DNA of 46,993 nucleotides, taken from NCBI GenBank assembly GCA_026713145.1, contig JAPOPA010000121.1:1-46993 (forward strand), read 5' to 3'. Origin of the DNA: Chloroflexota bacterium (lineage in GTDB: Bacteria; Chloroflexota; Dehalococcoidia; Lucifugimonadales; VXLM01). How positions within the stretch are numbered: position 1 is the first letter of the stretch; the number at the start of each line of letters is the position of its first letter. The position numbers and the translations under genes were made by a program. Under the pieces are notes generated by a model. The model did not search any database and was not told the origin of the DNA. It was given only the letters and a program-made list of their open reading frames with translations. Below, piece by piece: positions 27,296 to 35,539 of the stretch.

Positions 27296-28642
27296 TCATC
27301 CGTTCTCTTCCAGGCTCTTAACGGCGGCGAGCGCGTTTGCGATTTCGTTGCTGTCGTGCCCAAGGTCAAGGGCCTCGTTGAAGTCCCCCCGGGCCTTCGA
27401 CATATTTCCCTGTAACAAGTGGGCCCAACCCCGGCTGTAGTATGAATAGGCATTGTACTCGTCGAGTCCGATGGCGGCATTGTAGTCTTCTATTGCCCTG
27501 TCGTATTCATCCTTCATGAAGTAGGCATCCCCGCGGTCAACGAAAGTTTGAGGGTGATCAGGGAAACGGTCGATTGCGACATCATAGTCTTGAATCGCTT
27601 TGTCGTATTCTCCAATGCCGTGGTAGGCGTTCCCGCGATTTCTGTAGGCAACGCTATACGGACGAATTGAGATTGCCCTGCTGTAGTCTTGAATTGCGCT
27701 GTCATAGTCGCCCATTATGTGGTGAAGATTCCCACGATTGCCGTACGCCCAACGGAAGTTGGGATTGAGACCTATCGCCTTGTCAAAGTCACGTAGTGCC
27801 TTTTCGTGCTCTCCCACATCGATGTAATGGGACCCTCGCGCGTTGTAGGCAGTAACTGAGTAAGGATCGAAGCGTATGGTCGTGTCCAGGTCCCGAATGG
27901 CGGCGTCGATGTCGCCTTTCCACGAGTGTGCCAACGAGCGGCTGATGAGAGTCCAGGGATTGCCGGGGTCAAGTTCAATCGCGGCATCCAGGTCCTGGAT
28001 GACCTCGTCATACTCATCCATGCCACTATAGGCGTACGCCCGTTTGGCAAGTGCATCCGCGTTTCGGGAATCCCGACTCAGTGATTCGTCGATAAGTTTG
28101 ATTGCCGCCTCGTAGTCTTGGAATGCCTTGTCCATCTGGTTCCACTGGTCGTAGGCCTCTCCTCGACCAATGTAGGCACTCGCGTTGGACGGATCGCGGT
28201 TGATGGCCTTTGTGAAATCTTCAACCGCCTGCTCCAGCAGGCTATCCGCATCGGTCCGCAACACACTTGTGTATGCATACAAGATCACGCGGGCGGCTCC
28301 ACGCTTCACGTAGGCGTCGGGGGCGGAGGCGTCCTTCCCGATAGCCTCGTTCAAGGTCTCAATGTTCTCTTCGATCATCGACTCGAGACCGGCGGCGTCC
28401 TGTTCTACCAGGCGCGCGTAACCGTCTATGGTTGTGGGGAATGCTTGCCAGGGCTGGGAAGCAGGCTCAGGAGTGGCGGTTGGGGTAGCAGGTATGGGGG
28501 TGGCAGAGATGGGAGTGGGTGTTGGAGCCGGGGGCTGGGGCGTCGGTGTGGGGTCGTCGCCACAGGCGGCCAGCAAGGCGGCGAGGGCGAGGGAAGCCAG
28601 AGTTGCTGTGATGCCGAAGGCCTGTCCTAAGGCGAGTTGCAT
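27296..28642 (-). CDS. TPR-repeat lipoprotein, array member 5 (first in transcription order)
   Basis: 448 residues. Signal peptide MQLALGQAFGITATLASLAL ending in LAAC, then a long Pro/Thr linker (TPTPQPPAPTPTP and more, to residue ~65), then about ten TPRs ending in the shared tail ARGDFNEALDLGHDSNEIANAL. It begins nine bases after the stop of the unknown gene at 28652-29317, so that gene may head the operon. The ribosome site is weak. Confidence 0.9.
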   Translation of the reverse strand: MQLALGQAFGITATLASLALAALLAACGDDPTPTPQPPAPTPTPISATPIPATPTATPEPASQPWQAFPTTIDGYARLVEQDAAGLESMIEENIETLNEAIGKDASAPDAYVKRGAARVILYAYTSVLRTDADSLLEQAVEDFTKAINRDPSNASAYIGRGEAYDQWNQMDKAFQDYEAAIKLIDESLSRDSRNADALAKRAYAYSGMDEYDEVIQDLDAAIELDPGNPWTLISRSLAHSWKGDIDAAIRDLDTTIRFDPYSVTAYNARGSHYIDVGEHEKALRDFDKAIGLNPNFRWAYGNRGNLHHIMGDYDSAIQDYSRAISIRPYSVAYRNRGNAYHGIGEYDKAIQDYDVAIDRFPDHPQTFVDRGDAYFMKDEYDRAIEDYNAAIGLDEYNAYSYYSRGWAHLLQGNMSKARGDFNEALDLGHDSNEIANALAAVKSLEENG

Positions 28643-28651
28643 GGCTCGTAC

Positions 28652-29317
28652 TCAGGTTTTCTGACCCTGAAGGCGAGGGAGGGTAAAATTCACGTAGTTG
28701 TACTCGTCCAAGGCTTTGGCAAGAGTGTGTCTGCAACCTGTCAAGGACGCGATCGCGGTCTCGCGAGAATGACTTTCGTCTTGCTCCATGACCTCACAGA
28801 CGACTTGGTTGGCAAGGCTTTGCATCTTTCTGAGGAAGTCTGTGTACAAGATGTACTTGCCGCAACCGTACTTCTCAATTATGGCCGTATCCCACATGAC
28901 ATAGAGATCAGGATTAATGATGTGCAGGATCTTGGAAGGGCCGACCACCGCACTACCCCCCCCAGACTCCTTCAAAGTAGCGAAGCAACGCTTTATGAGG
29001 AACCTAGCGCTGTTGCCATCTATTCTTTCATCGAGGCATACATCCAATATCGTCTTGCCGCGTAGTTTCTCCAAATCGGGCTCAATCTTGATGAGGGAGC
29101 TATGGATATCTTCAAAACTTGCTCTCATGCGCGCGTTCCAGCCGTTCGCGAAACTCAGGAGAATCCAGGCTTCCTCGTGGCTTGGTCTGTCCGGGCTATC
29201 CCCTTTGCGACGCCTCGTGAATGCATCACGGTAGCAAGCTAAAGCCGTGGCGTAATCGATTCCGTAGCCATATGAATGGTACTTCTCGCAGGCCTTGCGA
29301 ATTGCCTGGTATAACAT
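28652..29317 (-). CDS. Conserved-looking protein of unknown function
   Basis: 221 residues from the ATG at 29317, with GGGAGGG upstream. The reading frame stays open to 29992, but that extension is antisense or off-frame sequence of the PhyH gene plus an intergenic repeat. No signal peptide or membrane segment. It has a basic N-terminal half (YRDAFTRRRKGDSPDRPSHEE), then LRGKTILDVCLDE and a striking block GPSKILHIINPDLYVMWDTAI followed by KYILYTDFLRKM. I do not recognise the family. Base composition is less GC-rich than its neighbours, which hints at transfer. Nine bases separate it from the TPR array. Confidence 0.65.
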   Translation of the reverse strand: MLYQAIRKACEKYHSYGYGIDYATALACYRDAFTRRRKGDSPDRPSHEEAWILLSFANGWNARMRASFEDIHSSLIKIEPDLEKLRGKTILDVCLDERIDGNSARFLIKRCFATLKESGGGSAVVGPSKILHIINPDLYVMWDTAIIEKYGCGKYILYTDFLRKMQSLANQVVCEVMEQDESHSRETAIASLTGCRHTLAKALDEYNYVNFTLPRLQGQKT

Positions 29318-29382
29318 TCTATTCACCCTCCCGATGTCGAGCTTGCGGGATGCCGCAGTCGGTCCGCTGGCGGGCTTTCTGG

Positions 29383-29402
29383 ATTCCGGCCTTCGCCGGA
29401 AT
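29383..29402. repeat. Short palindromic repeat (ATTCCGGC CTTC GCCGGAAT)
   Basis: Perfect 8-bp stem with a CTTC loop, embedded in CTGGATTCCGGCCTTCGCCG and followed by ATGACGG. This is the pattern of a very widespread bacterial intergenic repeat. It sits in the 125-bp gap between the PhyH and unknown genes. Confidence 0.7.
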
Positions 29403-29442
29403 GACGGTGTGGTTTCCCTATGCGGAGTGGTCGAGCCACCCC

Positions 29443-30282
29443 CTACTCGATGCCCTCGGGGATGCCGTATTGGCGTTCTAGGCGGTTGCCGGGCATGGGC
29501 CAGCCCTGGCCGCCGATGACATTGAACTTGTCGTGGCGGCCGCTGAGCCAGAGGAACATCTCGGCTGCGTCGAAGGAGTCGCGGAACTGCTGGCGGAACG
29601 ACGGGGCCTCGGTGATCCGCCAGTCGAAGTCGGTGATGTCGAAGTCGGGGTTGTGCTTCCACGCCGGGCCGGGCTGCGTGGTGCGAAAGTAGTTGTACTT
29701 GAGGTTGTGCCTCACGCCGCTGCCGGTCGACTTGCCGCGACGGTGCCAGATGTTGTAGGCGGTGATGACGATGGAACCGGCCGGGCACTCGGCGTACTTC
29801 GCGCCGTCGATACTGCCGTAGTGTCCCATCAGTGTGGACTGGGAGAACAGGTGGTGGGAGCCGGGAAGCACTTCCGTCGGGCCCATCTCGGCCGGGGTGT
29901 CCTGCGGATAGTAGAAGACCTGGAGGTAGTTGACCTGCGGCCCCCACTTGGAGCCGCCGTCGCGGTGCCACTCCTGCGCGGGCTGGGGACACTCGACCTT
30001 GTGGCTGCTCATGAGGATGGGCAGGCCGAAGTCCCTTCCCAGCAGGCAGCGGACGGCGCCCGCCGCATCCGGCTGGCAGATGACGTTCTCGACGAACCAG
30101 TCCTCATTGAGAATGTGGCTCGGCTCGTAGTCGACCGGGCCGGGGTTCGTCTCGATGAACTCGATTGTCCGCTCGTTGATCTCCTCCGAGACGACGCCGG
30201 GGAAAAGCAGGTAGCCGTTCTTGCAGAAATCGATGACGCCGAACTCGTCGAGGCTTGGGGGGCAGTCGTATATGCGTGACAT
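29443..30282 (-). CDS. Phytanoyl-CoA dioxygenase (PhyH)-family oxygenase
   Basis: 279 residues. Fe(II) ligands are visible as HRD in AQEWHRDGGSKWG and a distal His in AYNIWHRRGKS, with Arg in GVRHNLKYNYF as the likely 2-oxoglutarate ligand. The N-terminus FCKNGYLLFPGVVSEE is typical of PhyH proteins. It hydroxylates a small molecule; PhyH genes are multiplied in SAR202-type Chloroflexota and their substrates are mostly unknown. GGGAGG precedes the ATG. The gene starts four bases after the stop of the upstream small gene, so they form an operon. Confidence 0.87.
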   Translation of the reverse strand: MSRIYDCPPSLDEFGVIDFCKNGYLLFPGVVSEEINERTIEFIETNPGPVDYEPSHILNEDWFVENVICQPDAAGAVRCLLGRDFGLPILMSSHKVECPQPAQEWHRDGGSKWGPQVNYLQVFYYPQDTPAEMGPTEVLPGSHHLFSQSTLMGHYGSIDGAKYAECPAGSIVITAYNIWHRRGKSTGSGVRHNLKYNYFRTTQPGPAWKHNPDFDITDFDWRITEAPSFRQQFRDSFDAAEMFLWLSGRHDKFNVIGGQGWPMPGNRLERQYGIPEGIE

Positions 30283-30286
30283 GGGG

Positions 30287-30676
30287 TTAGACCTCCCTCA
30301 ACCGTTCGAGGATGAATTCACAGGCGAGGCCGTAGGAGCGGGACTCGTCCAGCAGCAGGGCCATCTCCGGGAACTTGATGATGCGCCAGCCGTCGTTGAC
30401 GGCCTCGAGCACGGTCTTGTACGGCCACTCCTCCGGGTCGCGGGGACCGTCCCACAACTTCCCGTTCTCCAGGATCTTCATACCGAGAACGGGGTAGTCG
30501 ATGGACGTGGAGCGCGTCTGAAGGTACAGCAGGTCCTGCCGTCGCTTGCGGCCACGACGCCCGCGCCGCCGGTCAATCGAGTCGAGGACGCCCTGCAGAC
30601 CCTCCTCGGTAAGCTCGCCCCGGCGAAGCTCCTCGATGCACCGTTCAACTTGCTCTCTGATGGATGCGTTGTTCAT
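30287..30676 (-). CDS. Small protein of unknown function upstream of PhyH
   Basis: 129 residues from the ATG at 30676 (GGGTGA upstream). No signal or membrane segment. An acidic helical N-terminus (IREQVERCIEELRRGELTEEGLQGVLDSI) is followed by a very basic stretch (RRRGRRGRKRRQD) and a globular C-terminal half (YPVLGMKILENGKLWDGP, WRIIKFPEM). No family recognised. The four-base spacing to PhyH suggests a linked role. Confidence 0.65.
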   Translation of the reverse strand: MNNASIREQVERCIEELRRGELTEEGLQGVLDSIDRRRGRRGRKRRQDLLYLQTRSTSIDYPVLGMKILENGKLWDGPRDPEEWPYKTVLEAVNDGWRIIKFPEMALLLDESRSYGLACEFILERLREV

Positions 30677-30731
30677 GTCATCACCCGACCTCGTCAGTTG
30701 CGCGGGATTGTACAACGGCCCCTACGGGAAG

Positions 30732-32177
30732 TCACCATTCCTCTTCCTTGTCCTCTTCTTCGCGCTGTCTGCGGATCGCTAACGTCGCGTCCCTGAGTCC
30801 TTGACGCAGGCGCCGGATCACTGAGCGGTCGGCGGGCACGTCGGCATAGATGGCGAGGTTGAATGACTCGGTTGAGGGGCGCACCACGTCGTCGGGGAAG
30901 GTGCCCTCGACCCGACCCTGGAACTCGGTCGGCGTGTCGTGCTTTCGGCGGGTGATGCCGTGTTCTTCGGCTGTGTCGAGCATATCGTAGTAGAGGCGGA
31001 ACGCGTCGACGATGCCCGGCGGGCCGTCCGGGACTCGATACCCCTTGCGCGGTGGCCGCTTCAGCACGTCCGGCACAAGGCGGAGCGCAAGCTTTGCAAC
31101 ATCCATGACGGGGTTTGCGTCCTGCGCCACGGAGTCGCGCTGTCCCTCCGTGCTGCGGGCTCGTCCGCGCAATACACGGCGGAACGCCTTTCCCAGCACG
31201 AGGACGACGATAGCCACGACTATGGCCACCAGCGCAAACTCGATGATCTGGAGGAGCAGCGTGATGCCCTCGGAGGCTGCCTCCTGCTCCTCCTGGAGGG
31301 TCTGCAGGAAACCCTGTATCTCCGGGTTGATCTCCTCCTCCGGGGGCTGTTCGCGCTCACCCTGGAACAGGTTCAAGAAGCTGATGAGCCAGCTCACGAT
31401 CACGTCGAAAAAGAAGGCGATGGGGGCTATGATGCCCCAGAGAATTCCCCGAAACAGGGCCTCCAACGCCACCGTTGCGGGCTTTGCGAGGAATGACAGG
31501 ACTCCGCGATTGATCAGCGCGATGAGCAGCCCAAACGTCGTGATCGCCGCGACCGTTGCGCCGATGGCCTTCAGCCAAGTGCGGTCGTCCGCCGAACGTC
31601 GTGATTCCTCCAGCAGGTGACCCGCGCTCAGCCCTATAAGCGATGAGCCGAAGAAGAGGAATACCATGGGGAAGGTGGAGAGACTTACGTCGGTGTTCAG
31701 GTCGAAGATCAGCGCGACGACGAGAACGACCATTCCCACGCGAAAGGTGAAGGCGAGGTCGTCCGTGGGAAACTCGTTGGAGGCGACGCGGGTGCCCCTC
31801 CACCACAGCAGGGCGCCGAGGATCGCGCCGAATACGCCGCGCGACGTGTACCCGCCGGCGGCGTCGTTGATGAGCCAATCGAGTGGCCACGCCGGGCGAA
31901 TCTGTCCCGGCTCGACGTGCAGCGCGACGGCTACGTACACGACCATTAGGCCCAGGACGGCCATGAGGGCATAGAGGACTTCGACATTTTCGCCCTTTCG
32001 GGGCGTCAATCGGCTCAAGAGGACGGACAGTCCCAGGACGCCGGCCACTCCGTACCACGACAACGGGCTCGAGTCGAAGTCGGCAAACGTGCCAATGATC
32101 CCCGCGAGCGCAAAGACCCAGGCGCTCTCGGCGACCACGTGGGCTGTGAGTACGACTCTATCCTGCCGCAGCGGCAT
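30732..32177 (-). CDS. Multi-pass membrane protein with C-terminal DUF4129 domain
   Basis: 481 residues from the ATG at 32177, which GGAGG precedes; the frame extends to 32297 inside the DUF58 gene but without support. The first ~260 residues hold about eight hydrophobic segments, with one more near residue 350 (IIEFALVAIVVAIVVLVLGK). The last ~110 residues (PPGIVDAFRLYYDMLDTAEEHGITRRKHDTP and on) match DUF4129, a cytoplasmic domain usually found with transglutaminase-like membrane proteins. The gene overlaps the DUF58 stop by 20 bp. DUF58-DUF4129 pairs commonly travel with MoxR ATPases; no MoxR or transglutaminase domain is seen here. Confidence 0.82.
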   Translation of the reverse strand: MPLRQDRVVLTAHVVAESAWVFALAGIIGTFADFDSSPLSWYGVAGVLGLSVLLSRLTPRKGENVEVLYALMAVLGLMVVYVAVALHVEPGQIRPAWPLDWLINDAAGGYTSRGVFGAILGALLWWRGTRVASNEFPTDDLAFTFRVGMVVLVVALIFDLNTDVSLSTFPMVFLFFGSSLIGLSAGHLLEESRRSADDRTWLKAIGATVAAITTFGLLIALINRGVLSFLAKPATVALEALFRGILWGIIAPIAFFFDVIVSWLISFLNLFQGEREQPPEEEINPEIQGFLQTLQEEQEAASEGITLLLQIIEFALVAIVVAIVVLVLGKAFRRVLRGRARSTEGQRDSVAQDANPVMDVAKLALRLVPDVLKRPPRKGYRVPDGPPGIVDAFRLYYDMLDTAEEHGITRRKHDTPTEFQGRVEGTFPDDVVRPSTESFNLAIYADVPADRSVIRRLRQGLRDATLAIRRQREEEDKEEEW

Positions 32178-33408
32178 ACTCAGCCTCCAACCTGTCGAGT
32201 CGTTCGCGGACGTTGTGGACCACCACGCCGGCCGCCAGAGGAGGGCACTCTTCCTCGCCCACGTAGATGACGACCATCCTGTGCCCGTGACGCTCAAGTT
32301 CGCCGATGACCTGAACGAACTCCGGGGGCATGAACGCCGTGACGATCACCAATGTCGATCCATAGGGGAACCGTCGGTAGTTCTGAGCCAGGTGCTCGTG
32401 CATGGGCCGTATAGCGTAGGCGCGGAGACCCGCCAGGGCAGCGAGAACCTCTGCGTACTGCTCGCGGCCGTGTCCGGGCGAGACGGTCATCATGCGATCG
32501 GTCCGTGTGGGCATGTCGTTGGAGAACAGGCCGATGGAGTGCTGACGCTCCGCGGAGTAGGAGGCGACCGACGCCGCGGCGGTGACGACCCTCTCGAGGT
32601 TTTCGCGGGCATAGGGGCCCCAGTGCGGGGCGGTCGTATCGACCGCAACGACGAGGAGGGCCATGAAGCTGGTGCTCGGCTCGTATCGCCGAACCTGCAG
32701 GCTCTGCGCTCGCGCGGTGGACTTCCAGTCGATGGTCTTCATCGGATCGCCGGCCCGGTAGTCACGGACGCCCATAGGTCTCGAAGGGTCGGTGAATATC
32801 TGCACCTGCCCCTTGACGTCGCCCATAGGCCGGTGCGCCGTCATGCCCAGCTCCTCAAGGGGGTAGACCCTGGGATAGACGAGCACGTGGCTCACGGTGT
32901 CGGTGCTCTTGCGGCTCCTCAGGAAGCCGAAGGGGTCGCCGCTCTGAATGCTCGCGGGGCCGATGGCGAACAGTCCCCGTTCCTCGCACCTGACGCGGTA
33001 TCGCCAGCGAATACGCTCGTACCACGCGAGGGAGGTCTGGTGCCGGAGGGCGGTCACCTTGGGCCGCACGTTGTCAGAGACATCGCCCGAGACCACTCGG
33101 AACTCGTCCGGCAGCTCATCCGCCACCCTGATCCAGGGCAGCGGCAGCGGCTTGCGGTTCATCAACGCGATGGTGAGTTCTATCTCCTCGCCCAGAAAGA
33201 CCCGGCTGTGCGGCAGGTGGCGCTCGTACTTCACGTCGTCAAGCGACAGGCGGTTCCAAGCCAGCGAGACGGCGCCGGAGACGACCCCCATGGCGCCGAA
33301 CGCGATCACGATTCCCTGCCCCATGAAGAAGCCGATGGCGATGACGATGGCGAAGAACCCGATCCAGAAATCGTGCCAGATTACCCCGGTATGGACGGTG
33401 CGCCGCAT
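32158..33408 (-). CDS. DUF58-family protein
   Basis: 416 residues. Two N-terminal hydrophobic segments (residues ~13-50), then a beta-rich region, then the DUF58 signature RDYRAGDPMKTIDWKSTAR at about residues 218-236, followed by a von Willebrand A-like fold (MALLVVAVDTTA, TLVIVTAFMPP). DUF58 proteins are usually partners of MoxR AAA+ ATPases in cell-envelope or metal-insertion systems. There is no clear ribosome site, but TATACT lies seven bases ahead of the ATG, so the message may be leaderless. Overlaps the DUF4129 gene and surely shares its transcript. Confidence 0.88.
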   Translation of the reverse strand: MRRTVHTGVIWHDFWIGFFAIVIAIGFFMGQGIVIAFGAMGVVSGAVSLAWNRLSLDDVKYERHLPHSRVFLGEEIELTIALMNRKPLPLPWIRVADELPDEFRVVSGDVSDNVRPKVTALRHQTSLAWYERIRWRYRVRCEERGLFAIGPASIQSGDPFGFLRSRKSTDTVSHVLVYPRVYPLEELGMTAHRPMGDVKGQVQIFTDPSRPMGVRDYRAGDPMKTIDWKSTARAQSLQVRRYEPSTSFMALLVVAVDTTAPHWGPYARENLERVVTAAASVASYSAERQHSIGLFSNDMPTRTDRMMTVSPGHGREQYAEVLAALAGLRAYAIRPMHEHLAQNYRRFPYGSTLVIVTAFMPPEFVQVIGELERHGHRMVVIYVGEEECPPLAAGVVVHNVRERLDRLEAEYAAAAG

Positions 33409-33415
33409 GGACTAC

Positions 33416-33421
33416 AGTATA
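33416..33421 (-). promoter_or_regulatory. -10 box for a probably leaderless DUF58 transcript
   Basis: TATACT on the minus strand, followed by GTAGTCC and the ATG at 33408. No ribosome-binding sequence lies between. The same arrangement is seen before the Uma2 gene. Confidence 0.35.
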
Positions 33422-33591
33422 GGCGAGATAGAGCGATTGTTGGAGAAAGCGCGGGCCCATAGCTCGGCGGCCTCTACGTTCTCCACCCTACGAAGTACGC
33501 TGCGGACGGTTATGTGATTTCCAGGCCGTCGATACGCTATAGTAGATGCAGGCGTCATGGGAGCCCCCGTCCCTCGCATCAAGGTGCAGCC

Positions 33592-33915
33592 GTGAGACAT
33601 CTCTTGAACTTCAGAACGCTGTTCGTCGCCCTGACGGTAGGGGCGCTGGTCTACGCGGTCCGTTCGGGGCAGCCGGTGGGCAGGTTCATCGGCATGCCTT
33701 ACGACTTCCGCGTTCCGACGGCCGACCGCTTCCGAGACCGGCTTTGGAACGAGGATGACGAACGCATCTTCACGCCGATGGTGTTCGGAGTGGGGTGGTC
33801 GATCAACTTCTTCCGAGTGGTCGAGAAGTTCCGGGCGGACAACGCCGTGGAGGACGACATAGGCGAAGGCGGTCTGTCCCAGGCATCCAGCACGGAGTCT
33901 CAACCCCTCCCATAG
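33592..33915 (+). CDS. DUF5808-like small membrane-anchored protein
   Basis: 107 residues from a GTG at 33592 (AAGGTG upstream). An N-terminal hydrophobic segment (LFVALTVGALVYAV) is followed by IGMPYDFRVPTADRFRDRLWNEDDERIFTPMVFGVGWSINFFRV, which matches the DUF5808 pattern (wnpdd-r-f-P and GvGw-iNf). Function unknown. It lies 12 bp before the tRNA gene and is the last chromosomal-type gene before the integrative element. Confidence 0.72.
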   Translation: MRHLLNFRTLFVALTVGALVYAVRSGQPVGRFIGMPYDFRVPTADRFRDRLWNEDDERIFTPMVFGVGWSINFFRVVEKFRADNAVEDDIGEGGLSQASSTESQPLP

Positions 33916-33927
33916 GCCGCAGGTCGT

Positions 33928-34001
33928 TGCCCGGTGGTGTAGTGGTAGCACGAAGGACTTTGAATCCTCAGACCCAGGTTCGAATCCTGGCCGGGCAGCC
34001 A
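33928..34001 (+). tRNA. tRNA-Gln (anticodon TTG), with encoded CCA
   Basis: Acceptor arms TGCCCGG (33928-33934) and CCGGGCA (33991-33997) pair fully, then G and CCA. The D arm (GTAGTGGTAGCAC), an anticodon loop CTTTGAA with TTG at 34-36, and the T arm CCAGG-TTCGAAT-CCTGG are all present. An integrase gene follows 115 bp downstream, so its 3' end is the likely attachment site. Confidence 0.96.
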
Positions 34002-34064
34002 TCCTACCCTTTAGAGGCGACCGATGCTTCGCCTTTTATATGTGAAAAGGTGTCCTTAGCCGTC

Positions 34065-34113
34065 TTGTAGCGTCCATGGCTGTGTGGTACAATCCGGTGT
34101 ACCACGTGGTACA
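34065..34113 (+). promoter_or_regulatory. Integrase promoter with palindromic operator
   Basis: TTGTAG (34065-34070), a 17-bp spacer and an extended -10 TGGTACAAT (34085-34093 region) form a good sigma-70 promoter. Immediately downstream is the perfect 16-bp palindrome TGTACCACGTGGTACA (34098-34113). The half-site GTGGTACA recurs at 34084-34091, exactly 22 bp (two turns) from the one in the palindrome. A repressor binding here would cover the transcription start. Confidence 0.6.
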
Positions 34114-34118
34114 GGGTG

Positions 34119-35303
34119 ATGGACATGCCTTTGACGGCGATGCAGGTTGAGAAAGCGAAACCTGGCCCCAAAACGCGGCGATTGCTGGACGAACGCGGCC
34201 TCTATCTGGTAGTCCGAACGACGGGCTCGAGGTCGTGGGTACAGCGCATCACGATTGACGGAGTCCGGACCGACATCGGGCTCGGTGGGTACCCTGACGT
34301 GCGGCTTCCTCGGGCGCGAAAGAGGAGCGCGGAGATACGAGAAGCAGTCGCCGATGGACGGGACCCACGGGTGGAGCGCCGTCAACCTAACCTCCCGACG
34401 TTCCGAGACGTGGCCGAGCAGTATATCTCGAAAAACGCTGTCCGTTGGAAGAACCCCAAGGAGTCCGTCAACTGGCGAGGGTGTCTAAATACCTACGCCT
34501 ACCCGGCATTTGGCAACACGCGGATTGACGGCATCACTCGCCGCGAGGTGTTGGACGTACTGCTGAAGATATGGTTTACCAAGCCTTCTATGGCACGGAA
34601 GCTGCGCCGACGAATTAGGGTGATTTTCGAGGCTGCCATAGCACTCGACGAGAAGTTTAACAGCAACCCCGCAGGGAAAGCGCTTGACGTCGTCCTTCCC
34701 GAGACGCCAGCAGTCAAGGCCCACTTCCGGGCACTGCCCTATCAGGACGTACCCGACACACTGGAGAAGATAGAAGCGTCGACCGCATCCCTATCTTCGA
34801 GGCTATGCTTCCGATTCCTGGTGCTGACGGCAGCACGGTCCGGTGAGGCGCGGGGCGCTCGGTGGGATGAGATTGACCTTGACTCCCGGAGGTGGACCAT
34901 CCCGGGTTCGCGCATGAAGGCTGGGCGCGAGCACCGGGTCCCGCTCTCGGATGCGGCCCTTGAAGTGGTGCGCCGTGCGAAAGCCCTAGACGAGAATTCC
35001 GGGTTAGTCTTCCCATCCCCGCTCAAGCCGGGGCGCGAGTTGTCCGACATGACCTTGACCAAGTTACTGCGGAACCTTGGCCTTGCGGACCGCGCGACCG
35101 TCCACGGATTTCGCACCGGCTTCAAGACGTGGTGCATGGAGACGGAGGGCATTGACTGGGATGTGGGAGAGGCGGCGTTGGCTCACACGCTCGGCAACTC
35201 GACCCAGGCGGCCTACGCCCGCTCCGACCTTTTCGAGAAGCGCCGGACGCTCATGGAGAGATGGGGGAGCTTTGCTGCGGATAGCTGCCTACAGGTAGAT
35301 TGA
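34119..35303 (+). CDS. int: P4-type tyrosine integrase
   Basis: About 394 residues. The N-terminal ~85 residues (LTAMQVEKAKPGPKTRRLLDERGLYLVV, IGLGGYPDVRLPRARKRS) are the DUF4102 arm-binding domain of P4-like integrases. A core-binding domain follows (TFRDVAEQYI...), then the catalytic domain with Arg in TAARSGEARG, HGFR in VHGFRTGFKTW, His in LAHTLGN, and nucleophile Tyr in AAYARSDLFEKR. The set is complete, so the enzyme should be active. It catalyses site-specific integration and excision, here presumably at tRNA-Gln. A GTG at 34116 is an alternative start. A strong terminator follows. Confidence 0.93.
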   Translation: MDMPLTAMQVEKAKPGPKTRRLLDERGLYLVVRTTGSRSWVQRITIDGVRTDIGLGGYPDVRLPRARKRSAEIREAVADGRDPRVERRQPNLPTFRDVAEQYISKNAVRWKNPKESVNWRGCLNTYAYPAFGNTRIDGITRREVLDVLLKIWFTKPSMARKLRRRIRVIFEAAIALDEKFNSNPAGKALDVVLPETPAVKAHFRALPYQDVPDTLEKIEASTASLSSRLCFRFLVLTAARSGEARGARWDEIDLDSRRWTIPGSRMKAGREHRVPLSDAALEVVRRAKALDENSGLVFPSPLKPGRELSDMTLTKLLRNLGLADRATVHGFRTGFKTWCMETEGIDWDVGEAALAHTLGNSTQAAYARSDLFEKRRTLMERWGSFAADSCLQVD

Positions 35304-35420
35304 CTCCCGGACGGGTTGCTTGGTAGACTAAAACTGTCCCGCCGAAAAGTCGAGGTTGGGGTAGTCGAGACTTCGACGGACCGCAACCTCCCCGAATTAG
35401 GCCTCTTGGCCTCTTTAGAG

Positions 35421-35466
35421 ACGGCCATGCAGAAAAGGTACATTCTGCATGGCCGTTTGTCTTTTT
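35421..35466 (+). terminator. Rho-independent terminator after the integrase
   Basis: Perfect 14-bp stem ACGGCCATGCAGAA / TTCTGCATGGCCGT with an 8-nt loop, then TTGTCTTTTT. It insulates int from the alpA-primase genes. Confidence 0.92.
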
Positions 35467-35539
35467 CCTTCCCGATGGCCCGCTAGGAAACGGCTCATGC
35501 TGGACTCAGCGGGCCTTTTGAATTACAGGGAGGTAAAGG

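Noticed and set aside
29318-29992. N-terminal extension of the unknown gene at 28652
   Set aside because: Very Arg/Pro/His-rich, overlaps the PhyH gene in another frame, and includes a noncoding palindromic repeat; the ATG at 29317 has a good ribosome site.
32089-33462. 457-codon plus-strand frame
   Set aside because: Antisense to the DUF58 gene, which has its signature motif and a sensible start.
33407-33517. 36-codon plus-strand frame divergent from DUF58
   Set aside because: No ribosome site, and it overlaps the likely DUF58 promoter.
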